DNA of 64,000 nucleotides from Lophius americanus (taxonomy: Eukaryota; Chordata; Actinopteri; Lophiiformes; Lophiidae): NCBI GenBank assembly GCA_037951165.1, contig JBBDHG010000009.1:9141001-9205000 (forward strand), given 5' to 3'. Shown here one piece after another: positions 24,281 to 35,501 of the stretch. Position 1 is the first letter of the stretch. The number at the start of each line of letters is the position of its first letter. Both the position numbers and the translations under genes were made by a program. The notes under the pieces were generated by a model. That model searched no databases. It was not told the DNA's origin and saw only the letters and a list, made by a program, of their open reading frames with translations.

Positions 24281-25689
24281 TGGCACACAGATAACCTGTC
24301 CATGACCCGCAAAAGCTTTCTGTTAAACGTATGCTTCTCTTCTAATATTACAATGATCCCCAGCAGTAGCTACTGATATCTGTATACTGATTTTTCTATG
24401 TTTTGAATGAGATGGAGCCACAAATGAACAGATTATATTTACAACCAAATTAAGTTGAGCACATTGCTTTTGCATTGTGTTGATGTATTTCTATTTTTAT
24501 TTATTTTTTACCACACAGCTTGCTATTGCCAATGCTGAACTGCATATACATCTGTTTGTTACCAAGCAACACGTGCTTGGTGCATTGTAGCTCTGATATC
24601 ATTTTAATACTAAAATAAAAGTGATAAAAACTACACCTTTTGTGCATTTCAAAAATCTATTTGACTGAGAAACAACTGGCCAATTCTTTCATACCTCATA
24701 CTTTTCTTCATTTTCAGGAATATTCCTCCTTTTTCTGTTTATCTACTACTTGTAAAACCTGATTCATAGGAATTTGTGATGAATAACTGATGAGTGAATT
24801 TAGACTAAACATAAATTTTAGCGTACCGCAATGAGCTAGGAATAAATGATTTTGACTTCTCTGTCTCTTGGTTGCATGAAATGTTTCTGCAATTGCTTTC
24901 CCTCTCTGTTGCAGTTTACATCATGAGGTGTGTGTGTGTGGACTGTGAATATGTGTTACTGTATAAGTGTTAATCTGACTGTAAGCTTGCCGTTGTGTCT
25001 GTTTGTCTTTGTGCAACAAATTTTAGGTAATTGTCCTTCACACCTTGGATAAACCGAATCATTTAAGTATTGAGTAACCAGCTTTACTAACATCCAAAAC
25101 ACATGTGGAAGAAATATCAATATCTAACTTTGTTTTATCTCTCTGTATATCCCATCCTTTCCCTTATTGTTCATGCACAAATACATACCATACACATCAT
25201 TTACTTTTATTTGTACCTGTGCGTTGCAATTATGGTGCTTTTTGTTCGTTTGTTTTGCGGCTAATGTTGTGCACAGCCTGCTAAATGTCTGTTGCTCATT
25301 TAACAGCACCTCACTAACATATGGTGTGGTGTATCTAACAACAAGTATACACTTTAGGTCATATCACTGTATTTAATGCTCTCTTAAATGTTATTCTAAT
25401 GAAGTTCTTCAAAAATATAGTCGAGATAAACATTAAGAATTACATGATAAACTTGGTGAAACAGATTCCATATAAGTACTTAATGAAAAAGTAACCTGTT
25501 GTCATTGTTTTTTTAAAATATTTATCACATCATTTTCTAAGCACAGTGTTCTATCACATAGAAAAAACCTTTTTAGTGCCGGAAACTACTTTTTTAAAAT
25601 AGTGAGTGTCAAACTAAGTATCACTTCAGATGATAAAAGATTTATGGACGTTCCATGGCTTTCTCAAGAGGGAATGGACTGTTACCACT

Positions 25690-25800
25690 CCAAATGAGCA
25701 AGTGGCACTTAGCATGGTAGCTTCTGTCAACTCTGTCTGCCTCTGTGTTGTTTTGTGTTTTAAAGCATTTTGGTGGTCAAACAGACTAGGAATGCAAGTG
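25690..25800 (+). repeat. Old copy of the 27.7-kb SINE family
   Basis: 'ttttaaagcattttggtggt' followed by caaacagactaggaa aligns with 'gtaaaagcgctttgggtggt' and cgagcagactagaa at 27898-27935. The copy has lost the GC-rich positions and has no visible ends. Confidence 0.55.
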
Positions 25801-26036
25801 CAGCTTGTCAAGTGCAAAATGTCACTTTGGACTAAACTGAAACTAATTGCGAATTTTGTATAATTTTGTCTCAAGTTAGATTCATGATTTTGGTGAAGCT
25901 ATTAACTTTGAGTCACTATTAGCCCATATTTTCTTTTAACTATTGACAGAAAATTCTCACTGAGTAAAATGATTAACTGTTGTATAGGTTATAAACCTTT
26001 TTTTCTTTTTTACTGTTAAAAATTATTCTATTCATC

Positions 26037-26215
26037 CAACCATCCATCCATCCATCCATCCATCCATTGTAGCCAGTTATCCTGTTCATGGTTGTAGGGG
26101 GCTGGAGACTAAACCAGATATTGGGTGCAAAGTAACATTCATCCTGGACAAGCTATCAGTTCAGATATGTATTTGAACCCGGAACCTGGATTTGAACCCG
26201 AATTAGAACCTAAAG
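26037..26215 (-). repeat. SINE-like element, inverted copy with (CCAT)n tail
   Basis: Begins on the plus strand with a CATC/CCAT microsatellite (26041-26068), then 'agttatcctgttcatggttg', 'gggggctggagactaaacca', and 'tttgaacccggaacctgg', the reverse complement of the B-box-like segment of the family at 19742-20010. The microsatellite is the element's 3' tail. Confidence 0.65.
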
Positions 26216-26854
26216 TTTCCCTAAAATGTTGGGTAGTTTCCCACATAGGTAAATATAATTTCACTATTTGTGTTTTCACAACTTAATTTTTACCATAAAG
26301 TTAAACTTAAATTTGCTATGATATAAAGTAGAATTATCATTTAATATAGAATTAAAGCTAAATTCCAGATTAAGTTAATTCAGACTTAATAGCAGACTTT
26401 TTTTTTATTAAGTCTACTCAATAATTTAAGTAGCCTCACGTTTGAAAAGTAGACATAACTTGACAAGAATTGTTTTATTAAGAATTCCTGGTTGTAGCAT
26501 TTTTTAAGGACATCAACAGTTCTCCTTTTCCAGTTGAGATGTCCATAATATCAGTGCCCTGGTCCCACTTAGACCTTAGTATGTCGAAAAATGCTAAAAT
26601 ATCTGTAGGAAACTGACCTCTTGGCAATATTTGATGCAAATCGGTTATTTAGGCTCTCTGTAATGTTGCTAAAAAAAACACAGAAAAACCAGCAAAATGT
26701 CCTCCTTGTGGGAGGTAATTAAGTATTTTCAACTTAAATTACTAAACTATAGTGTCTGACTTATTTATCTTGTGACATGAAACACTTTGATGTGAAGAAG
26801 AATTACATTTATGTAAAAGTGTTACTCTTTTTTTTCGGGGTCAACTAAAAAAAA

Positions 26855-27285
26855 CAGGTTTAAACCAAAAAACAGAAATTTAAGTAGATTGATATAAAAA
26901 CGCACTTTAAATGAACAACACAGTTGTTGTACATTTCTCAGTGAACCACTTTGCTGTGATTTATTGCTATGTAGCCCGAATCTAAACGCAAATTAGAAAA
27001 ACAGCTGAAACTGTTAATAAGCGTATGAATAAACATTAACAGGATAAAATGTATTCACATGATCCATTAACTGGCATAAACACATATTCACCAGAAAAAG
27101 CTGACATTATTTAGATTTACATTCAGTCAATTACATACATGGTGTGTGCTGCGCATGACAAGGTCAGAGCTGAACTGAGTGACTCCAGATGTTTGAAAAC
27201 GCTCATATAAAAGTCCAGTCATTACAAGAAATGATAAGGTGGAGCAGCTTTTAATACATTTTGACTAACCTTGTGCCTTGACCTC
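26855..27285 (+). repeat. Unclassified repeat, copy 1
   Basis: About 430 bp aligning collinearly with 31633-32115 in the same orientation at roughly 85% by eye (shared strings include 'atgaacaacacagttgttg', 'gatccattaactggcataaa' and 'gctgaactgagtgactccag'). Copy 1 lacks an internal stretch of about 55 bases present in copy 2. No coding potential and no family recognised. Confidence 0.85.
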
Positions 27286-27689
27286 TTCTTATTAACCCCT
27301 CTCTCCTAATGTATGCAGAATCTCCCTGAAATGTAAAGAAACAAACCAGAAGGGTATCGGTTTCCTTCGCCATTGTCTCTGTTATTAATACCCTTATGTT
27401 GTCACCATGGCTTCTTTCCACATCAACTCCCTTTCTGTAGTCACACACAATATCAGTCTTATCAGACATTTTTGTCATGTAATAATATGTAGCAGAGGCT
27501 GAAACGGGGGCACTGGTCAGCTCATTACAGTGTGTTCATCAATCATCACATAAACACAATAATTTATGTGACACCATGACCGGTCCACCAAATGATTAGG
27601 TGTGTGATCAAGGACTCCACCACAAACAATCTATAACTGATCTATTAGCAATCAACTGAAAATGAATGGTTGGTGTGCTAATGGATGAC

Positions 27690-27965
27690 TGGGTTCAATC
27701 CCTCGTCACTGCAGTCCAAATGTCCATGTACTCTTGAGCAAAATACTGAACCCCAAGTTGCTCCAAATGGCTGTTCCATTGGTGTGTGAAGGATGGCGTG
27801 AATGGTTACTTATTTTGAAGAGCATGTGGCGCCTTGCATAGCAGCCTCTATCATCTGTGTATGCATTTTTGTGTGAATGGGTTAATGCTGACTCGTGCCG
27901 TAAAAGCGCTTTGGGTGGTCGAGCAGACTAGAAAAGCGCTAGATAAGTACAGTCCATTTACCGTT
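27690..27965 (+). repeat. tRNA-derived SINE-like element (second family)
   Basis: Contains 'actgggttcaatccctcgtc' (B-box-like), 'gagcaaaatactgaacccca', 'ggtgtgtgaaggatggcgtg' and 'gtaaaagcgctttgggtggt', ending in 'aagtacagtccatttacc'. This order is typical of an abundant teleost short element. It abuts the hAT-like element starting at 27972. Confidence 0.7.
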
Positions 27966-27971
27966 TACCAT

Positions 27972-28678
27972 TAGGGCTACAAAGAATAATCAGCATAATT
28001 GACAAAAATGGATTATGAAATTAGTTGTTGACGAATTTAATAGTCGATTAGTCGGTGACGTCATCGGACACTGTCTCCGACACCGCATGATAAGAAGGAA
28101 GTAAACATTATGGCTATGGCAACTCTATCACGACCGAAAACATCCTAGGTGTGGGAGCATTTCTCCCTCAACACGACCAAAAAATGTTGTAAACTGCAGG
28201 ATTTGCAAAGCTGACCTGTCCTAGTGTGGAGAACGTTGGGAATGCAGGAGCATTTGAAGCAGAGGCACGTTGGCTCTGTAGACGATGAAAACGCTTCTCT
28301 GTAAGCTAGTTAGCTGGCTCGGTGTTACAGTAGGTGTACTTAACGCTTCTGCTGGGTTTAACGTGACTTTTGAAATATAGTGAATTGTTAATGACTATGA
28401 GTGTACCAAAATAATTATTTTAAAACACAATGATGCTCTTCACGTTACAAAGGTGCCTTTACGTTAATATCAAACACGTTGAATTTCTCTTGGGGACGTT
28501 TCACATTTCTGCTGAAAGTGTGTTGCTGCCTGTCGAGTGCACACCTTTCTGTATGTGTGTGTCCAATGTGGGCTGCATCCAACATGTAAATGATTTAGCC
28601 TAATGTAATTACAGAATGCACAAACGGTTTATTTTTCTCTTTACATGGATGTTTGATTTGATACCACAGAAACCGCTG

Positions 28679-28724
<46 letters not shown>

Positions 28725-29125
28725 TTTTTTTATTTATTTATACATTTTCTTTACCTTTTTTATCAGCAGTGTTGTGATGCAACATGAAAGGACTAAATTC
28801 CTGTTCAGCAAATACACTTTTGTTATAGCAACCTGTTTGATCTAACAGCTTGTTACAAAAGCAGTAAAGTTTATTCAAAGACATTTTGAAAATAAAGATT
28901 GCATAGTTATTTTTTTTATTGTTAGTTTGCAAGTGCCTAAAACAACCTAGAGTTAAATTCAAAAAGTGACAGCAAAGTAACAGCCATTTAGTAATTATGT
29001 ATATATTTTTAATTTTACTTAACCTTTATTTAACCAGGAGAAAATAATTATCTAATTAGTCAATTAATCGGTTGATTATTGAAATGATTAATTTTCTATC
29101 AAAATAGTCGTTAGTTGCAGGCCTA
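27972..29125. mobile_element. hAT-like element with BED-finger remnant
   Basis: The left end tagggctacaaagaataatc and the right end, read inversely (taggcctgcaactaacgact), are imperfect inverted termini typical of teleost hAT elements that begin TAGGGCTGCAACTAACGATT (from memory). Near 28190-28270 the plus strand codes pieces of a BED zinc finger: NCRICKADL, and after a stop and frame change, LGMQEHLKQRH, giving the C..C and H....H pairs in order. A donor-like gtaagc follows at 28301. No transposase body is present. A TA microsatellite (28684-28720) lies inside. Confidence 0.7.
28684..28720. repeat. (TA)n microsatellite
   Basis: About 18 TA units, internal to the hAT-like element at 27972-29125. 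Confidence 0.95.
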
Positions 29126-30901
29126 TCTCTGAATCAGGCTTATAAGTGATAAAAGTAAGAGGAAAGCCAAGACAGAGTCCAAGTTTGAGGTAGCCAGTTC
29201 CATTTTTGTCTCCTCCTGAAGCTTCTCACAGAAAAGATAGAATATAAAACTGAGTGAAAAGTGAGAATGAAAGAATAGCAGTGTGATGTAGATCCCCTGG
29301 AGCCTGCAATGGAAAAAAGAGATGAGGTGAGACAAGAAGAGGCTAACCTCCGAGTCAGCCATGGAGTTTTTCTTCCCTCCTGTCTTCCCCCCTCCATTAT
29401 AACTTACTACAATTCCACCCTCCTTGCGTTTCCTTCTCTTTCTGAAGCCTTTTTTTCTTTTTGTCCACCATTTATGACTTTGCTGTCATTCACAAAAGCC
29501 ATTTCTCATAGCTTTGATATTTTAAGAAAAATGTCTTGCCACTTCCTCCCTGTAAGATCTCGACTATCCCTCTTCCTTCAGATTTATTGGCTCTCTGCTT
29601 TATTCATTCTTGAGAGATTTTGTTGATCATTACATTGAAGAGAAACAGTGGAAACCGATAAGCTGTAGTGTTAGATTTGTATTAAACCGGTTTTAAAGCT
29701 CGTTATAACACAGGAATAACGGTTCATGCAGCAATTATAAATAAATAATAATAACTTGACATAGGTCATCACTGCTTTTCTCAGCAACAATATATACAGA
29801 AAATAAAACAGGAATAACACAGGAATTAAAAAATAAATAATAATAAAACTATAGCACGGCGAATAATAGCTTCTTAGAATGAAGATAAAAAACAATTGGT
29901 CACGGGATACACTCTGGGACCTGATCACCCCGGAGGGCCGCCTCAGGGGAGGGTGTCCTGTTTTGAATGGCCGAAACACCCCGGGAACCTGAGGTACACA
30001 GCTGATGATGTATCCTGAAATTTAGGACATTTAAGCCACTGAATCCAACCTGGATTGGGCGACTTAAAGCCAGATAAAAACTCAAATAGACCTCCGAGGA
30101 TATGGACCTAACCTTAACCTTATTTTAAATTATATATATTAAATTATACTCACTCCAGACCTAACCCACACCTAGAGGTTATTCTTAACCTAACCATAGT
30201 GGAATTAACGCTTAATATCCCCAAGAGGGAAACATAACCCACACCTAAGGGTCTCTAACCCCAACCAGGAAAAAAAACTTTGAAAAAAAGAAGAAAACCA
30301 AAGAGATTAACTCAGGTATAGACCTTCACAAGGGAGGGGGTGATACAGGTCAGGGAGAACTCTAAAGACGGGCGCCGGCCAGTGCACTGCCTTCGTTTCC
30401 CCATTCAACTGCTGGGTCGTCGGACCAGGCGGGGGGATTCGTCGTGATAACCTTCATTCAAAACTACTTAAACACGTGTATAAGCACATTATCAAGTATA
30501 ATAAGCTAATATGTTTATTCCTTCTGGATTAATTAAAATATCTATCTATCCAAAGTTCCTTATCATTTCCCGTGGGAAAGAATCCTCTTGGAATGAGTGG
30601 AGTGCTGCTTTAGAAAGACATTACAGGCACCTTCCTATACGCAGACTGCGCGCTTGCTTAAGGCATCATGGTTGATGAGGGCACCATTAACCGGGGGCAA
30701 TGCGTGGTGGGCAATAAAATGTGAACCGCAGGACCGTGGGCACAGATTGCAAGATAACCAGAGATGCAGAGTTTCACCTGCAAGTATGTTAAACAAAAAA
30801 ATAGTCTAAAAGATCTTCATAAATTACCTACACTAGATAGAGAGAGGAGGATAATCTGTGCTAGAACTTGTTCTGGACATTTATTAATGTATTCATTCCT
30901 T

Positions 30902-30937
30902 CAATCATTCATTCATTCATTCATTCATTCATTCATT
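30902..30937. repeat. (ATTC)n microsatellite
   Basis: Nine ATTC units followed by ttctgtagcctctcttattt, which looks like the tail end of an inverted copy of the SINE-like family at 19742-20010 (usual tail GAATGAATG). Confidence 0.9.
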
Positions 30938-31559
30938 TTCTGTAGCCTCTCTTATTTTCCAGAGACAGTCTTTATTGTCATTCATTGATGACTGCTAGCG
31001 CATTTTTCCTCACTCTGCATTCTTATCTGATGAACAGCAGCAGCAAACTTCCGGTGGTCGTAGAAGTTGGACTTGATGGTCAAATATAATTTTATATTTG
31101 CTCTAATTGGGTCTTTTTTATTTTAATATCAGTTGATAGGTTTAATTCATAACAGCCCGGGGTTGTAGAACACATTACAATTTCAGAGAATGGGTTAAAA
31201 TTTATATTTCTGATTATTTTATGTAATTGCTATTAGTTACCACAATATATTCTTTCAGGAAAAGAGTCACTTAAATTGAAGTAAGTTACTTATGTTGAAA
31301 GACTGCCTATCAGTATTATTATTATTATGAAATGTATTTCTTCTATTGAAACATTTATGTTGTGACTCAGAAGAATTTCTATCTGATTAATTGATTTATT
31401 TTTTAAATTGTTTATGTTTGACAAACACCTTTCTTTGAAATGGCACTCCAGATTACTAGACCCAACATTAGAACACAATAAATGTATTAGAAACATGCAG
31501 CTGGGCATTTTGTAAGACCACATTTGAAAACTTTACATTGACATACATATGTCATAAAA

Positions 31560-31607
31560 TACAGCTTTACACTTTGACCTGCATACACAGCTGCACAAAC
31601 AATCTGA
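31560..31607 (+). repeat. Short direct repeat, left copy
   Basis: About 48 bp ('tttgacctgcatacacagct' core) matched at 32163-32211 ('tttcacttgcatacacagct') in direct orientation. The pair flanks copy 2 of the unclassified repeat. Confidence 0.8.
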
Positions 31608-31632
31608 ACTTAAATATAGTAAGCTAGCTAGA

Positions 31633-32115
31633 AAACAGGTTTAAACTAGAAACCAGATATTTTAGTAGATTGATATAAAAATGCACTTTAAATGAACAAC
31701 ACAGTTGTTGCACTTTTCTCAGTGAGCCTCTTTGCTCAGTCGTAATTTATTGCAATGTAGCCCGACTCCAAACGCTAATTAGAAAAACAACTGAAAAATT
31801 CATAAGCGTATGAATAAACATGAACAGGATAAAGTGTATTTACAGGATCCATTAACTGGCATAAACACATAATCACCAGAAAGAGATTTTATTTAGATTT
31901 ACATTCATTCCATTACATACATGGTTTGTGTTGCACATGTCCAGGTTCAGAGCTGAACTGAGTGACTCCAGATGTTTGCAACAGGTGTTAAGTTCTCCAA
32001 AACGGCCACAAACCTTTTAGTTGTGGATGTGAAAATGCTCATATAAAAGTCATGTCCTTACTGGACATGATGAGGTAGAGCAGATTTTCACAAATTTTGA
32101 CTAACATTGTGACTT
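31633..32115 (+). repeat. Unclassified repeat, copy 2
   Basis: Longer partner of 26855-27285, same orientation, 4.8 kb away. The extra internal segment (about 31980-32035) is absent from copy 1. Flanked by the direct repeats at 31560-31607 and 32163-32211, so it may be one unit of a longer repeat with a period near 600 bp. Confidence 0.85.
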
Positions 32116-32162
32116 ATTCTGGACATGTACTCATTCATTCATAAAATATAAGTACAAATACA

Positions 32163-32211
32163 ATACAGCTATACACTTTCACTTGCATACACAGCTGCAC
32201 AAGAAATCTGA
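32163..32211 (+). repeat. Short direct repeat, right copy
   Basis: Partner of 31560-31607, spaced by about 603 bp. Confidence 0.8.
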
Positions 32212-32557
32212 GGGATCAGAGGTTATCTTGACCTGACCTCCTGACCTGAAGGAGCTATTTATAAGTTTAGTTGACAAAGTGAAAAAGTCTTACAAGGGAG
32301 GACAATATATACTACCAGAGTTCATTAGCACATGTTAAGGGAACAATACGCAGGAAGGATCAGATCAGAATCTTTTTGGCCCACAGAAGAGTGGCCCCCT
32401 CAAAAGAAAATGTATTGGGTGGGGTGAGAGGTGTGTGAGTTCCCATCATCCTCCCTGCTTTTTGGCAAGATGAGATATCTACGCTTTCCACGAAGAAGCA
32501 TACTAGTTGCTGTCATCTCTCTGAACTCCTTTGCCTTTCCTCTATTCTATCAGATAG

Positions 32558-32965
32558 TCAGCCAAAACATTATAACCACTAACAGGTGATGTCAAAAATA
32601 GCATTGATTATCTCATTCCAATGGCACCAGGCATAGTGGTCGCTATAGAACTGGGTCCATAACTGCTGGTCTTGTTGAGTGTTTAGTACACCCAGCTGTT
32701 CTGGAGTTTTTACTACCTATCAAAGGGGTCTAAGGAAATGGACAGTTGGTGACCTGCCTACAGGGTCATGTGTGCACAAGGCTCATTGCCGCGCCTGTAA
32801 CCAAAGGCTAGCCAGTTTCATCCGATCCCACAGATGAGCTTCTGTAGCCTAAATTGTTAAAAAAAAAAAAAAAAGTTAATGACGGTCCTGTTACAGAGTT
32901 GTCAGCACACAGTGTATCTCAGAGCTGCTCTGACCTACACAATATTTGCAGTATTAGGCATGTTG
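32558..32965 (+). pseudogene. Tc1-like transposon 5' fragment
   Basis: Starts with the family terminus (agccaaaacattataaccac) and runs through 'caaggctcattgccgcgcct', 'tttcatccgatcccacagat' and 'gtcagcacacagtgtatctc', the N-terminal part of the transposase gene. An A tract interrupts it at about 32860. The 3' half is missing; there is no intact frame. Confidence 0.8.
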
Positions 32966-33712
32966 TTTTACCGTCGCTGCTCATCTGTGTATGTCTGTAA
33001 TATATAAATATGGAATATGGCTGCAGAAAGTGTACAGCCCGTCTTTGTAAAGCTGATTATTTTGGATTATTATTATTGTTATATCTACCTGAAGACCTAA
33101 GTGGATATGTGTAGAGTGGAGAAATGGAAAAGCAACTGATGATGTAGAGTAGCTAAATGGTACGCATTACGATTAGTATGCAGCAACAAGAGAGAAAAAT
33201 TGAAGAGACAGGTTGACTGGTAACTCCACAGTGGCGCCATGAAACAGCATGTCTACATTTGTTCACCTGCAAGGGATTGAAGAGTTGCTTAAATGCATCA
33301 CCCTTTATATTATTTTCCTCCTTTGATATGCCATTTCAATATTTCCCTTTGGTAAGTTGATAGTGACATCACTGAGGCAATGTTTACTTGTGTCATTTGA
33401 TATATGTATGGAAAACTATCCTGGCCCTTTATGGAAATCAAGATGTATTTTGGATTTGGCTTCCGTGGCATCCCTGCTTGAATCAGAGCGAGTGCCCCAG
33501 TGGCAGACCGCCATCAGCCTCTCTCAGCCTCTCTCAGCACACCTGTAGTCTTTATTGTTAATTCCTCCAAGCAATGACAGGAGATTGATGTAGCCAAAGT
33601 CACCTGTGCAAAATATGTTTGTGTATATTATTTAAAGTTTTCTCTCCTCCTGTCACTCATTCATATATGGTACCTACATTTTCTGGAATTCTAACATTTT
33701 GTGGAATGCCAT

Positions 33713-33761
33713 GTGCCTGTCTTTGTGTGGTTGCCCAGTATAACCACACAAAGACAGGCAC
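33713..33761. repeat. Perfect 20-bp hairpin, 9-nt loop
   Basis: Left arm 33713-33732 (gtgcctgtctttgtgtggtt) is the exact reverse complement of 33742-33761 (aaccacacaaagacaggcac), with loop gcccagtat. It is not extended by further pairing. Either a young inverted duplication or the end of a foldback element; a small structured RNA is possible but unsupported. Confidence 0.9.
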
Positions 33762-34282
33762 TTTGAGACAAGGAAAACAATGAATGACTCAACTAAAAGC
33801 AATGGAGCGAAGCAAGAATTAAAATGAGCTCTACTGTCTCGCAAATACCCACAAACACATGTAGGGATGCACTAAATCTTATAGGCAGGGCCTGTGAAGA
33901 GTACAAAAAGGGCTGTATCCTCATTGATGCTATTTTTAAAACAGGACGCGAAACTTACTTCACCAAAGGCAAAACCTACAGATACAGAAAAAACACACAT
34001 GCAAAACTGTCAGAACATAGTTTTTTCCTTGCCTGCTTTTTAGCACGCCCTCAACTCTGTCATTACTGAATGCAAGCTTTTTTCTTTCACATCCTATTCC
34101 CTCTGTTTCATTCTCTGGGGCTTTTTAATAATTCTACTCTCCTTTCTGGTCTCATTTCATGCATTGTTTGTACAAAACTAATTTAAAAAAAGTTGTTGTG
34201 TAAAATGTAAAAAACAAATGCAGCCATTTTCATGCAAACTGTGTTGGGTTCTCTTGAACTGGGTGGAAATACCACAATATAC

Positions 34283-34857
34283 ATCAATCAGCCATATCAT
34301 TATAGCCTCATTATATTGTGTATGTCCACTTTGCTACAGTGCTAATCAAATCGAGGGAGTCCACAAGACCTCTGAAGGTGAACTTTTGCATTTTGCACAG
34401 CGACATTAGAAACAGAGTAAGATTCATTGTAGTGTTTCGATGGATCTGACGATTTTGTCCAGCACATCCAACAGACGCTTCATTGTATTGAGGTCTAGGA
34501 ATGTTGTAAGCAAAATCAGCGCCTAGGGTTCGTTGTTGTGCTACAGAATGCTGTTTCCATAAAGGGTTTACTTGGTGTGCAACACTGTTTAATATCAAGT
34601 AACATCTACATGAATAGCAGGACCCAAGGTCTCATGGGATAACATTGCCCAAAGTACCACACAGATTCCCCTGGCTTGCCTTATTTCCACATAGCACCGT
34701 GTTGCCATCGCCTTCACCGGGTAACTCATACAAATACCCGTTCCTCCACATAATGTAAAATAATGATTCATCAGACTAGGCCATTGCTCCGTGATCCATC
34801 ATAGATGCTGACGTGCCAATTGTAGGTACTTTCAGCAGTGGACAGAGGTCAGCACAG
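34283..34857 (-). pseudogene. Tc1-like transposon, degenerate
   Basis: Minus-strand relic of the same Tc1 family. Plus-strand diagnostics: 'atcagccatatcattatagc' at the terminus, 'gagtccacaagacctctgaa', 'catcagactaggccattgct' and 'ttgtaggtactttcagcagt'. No open transposase frame. Confidence 0.75.
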
Positions 34858-35195
34858 AGAAGCATTGTGTTTTGGTTTCCAGCAATTTGACCATAGTAGC
34901 TCCTCTGTTGGATTGGAAAACTCACTCACATTTATTGCATACATGAGTGTATCCCAAAAATGGAACTTCTCTTCATCAGTTATGGAAATTATTAAATTCA
35001 CCAGATTGTTTGTCAATAAAAAGGTGAATGTGGTCCCTCCTCCAACAGTCAGAGGCACTAAGCCCTAAGCATGCTGTCACTCTAGTTTACAGCTTTTAGG
35101 GAAGATGAGTATTTGTGCTTCAACTATTACCGACAGCCTTCAAGTTAATTGCAGTGCTGATAGCTAGTGCCAGCGCAGGTACATAAGCTGTGTCT

Positions 35196-35501
35196 AGGGG
35201 TGGTTTTAGCTTGTGTGGTGCCCTGGGCAAATTTGCTGATTAGAATACCATGTGTTTGTAATTGTTATTATTAGAAGACTTTGGTTCTGAAAAAATAAAG
35301 AGACCGACCATTACCAGGCATTAATATGGAAAGTAGCTTATTACTCTGTTTTAATTAATTACTGATACATTATAAATAAATATCAGAAATTCTGCCGGCT
35401 ATGCACAAATATTAGCAATGTATTGTGGTCACCTCCATATTTCACTTTACTCCCCCTGGGCCGTGGCCACCCCATCAAAAGAAATTCCTCGAACCACCCC
35501 T
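35196..35501. mobile_element. Short MITE with 10-bp terminal repeats
   Basis: Ends are aggggtggtt (35196-35205) and its exact reverse complement aaccacccct (35492-35501), 306 bp apart. Sub-terminal strings 'gtgccctgggcaaa' and 'ccccctgggccgtggccacc' are also partly inverse. Probably a non-autonomous hAT-type element; no target-site duplication is visible. Confidence 0.6.
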
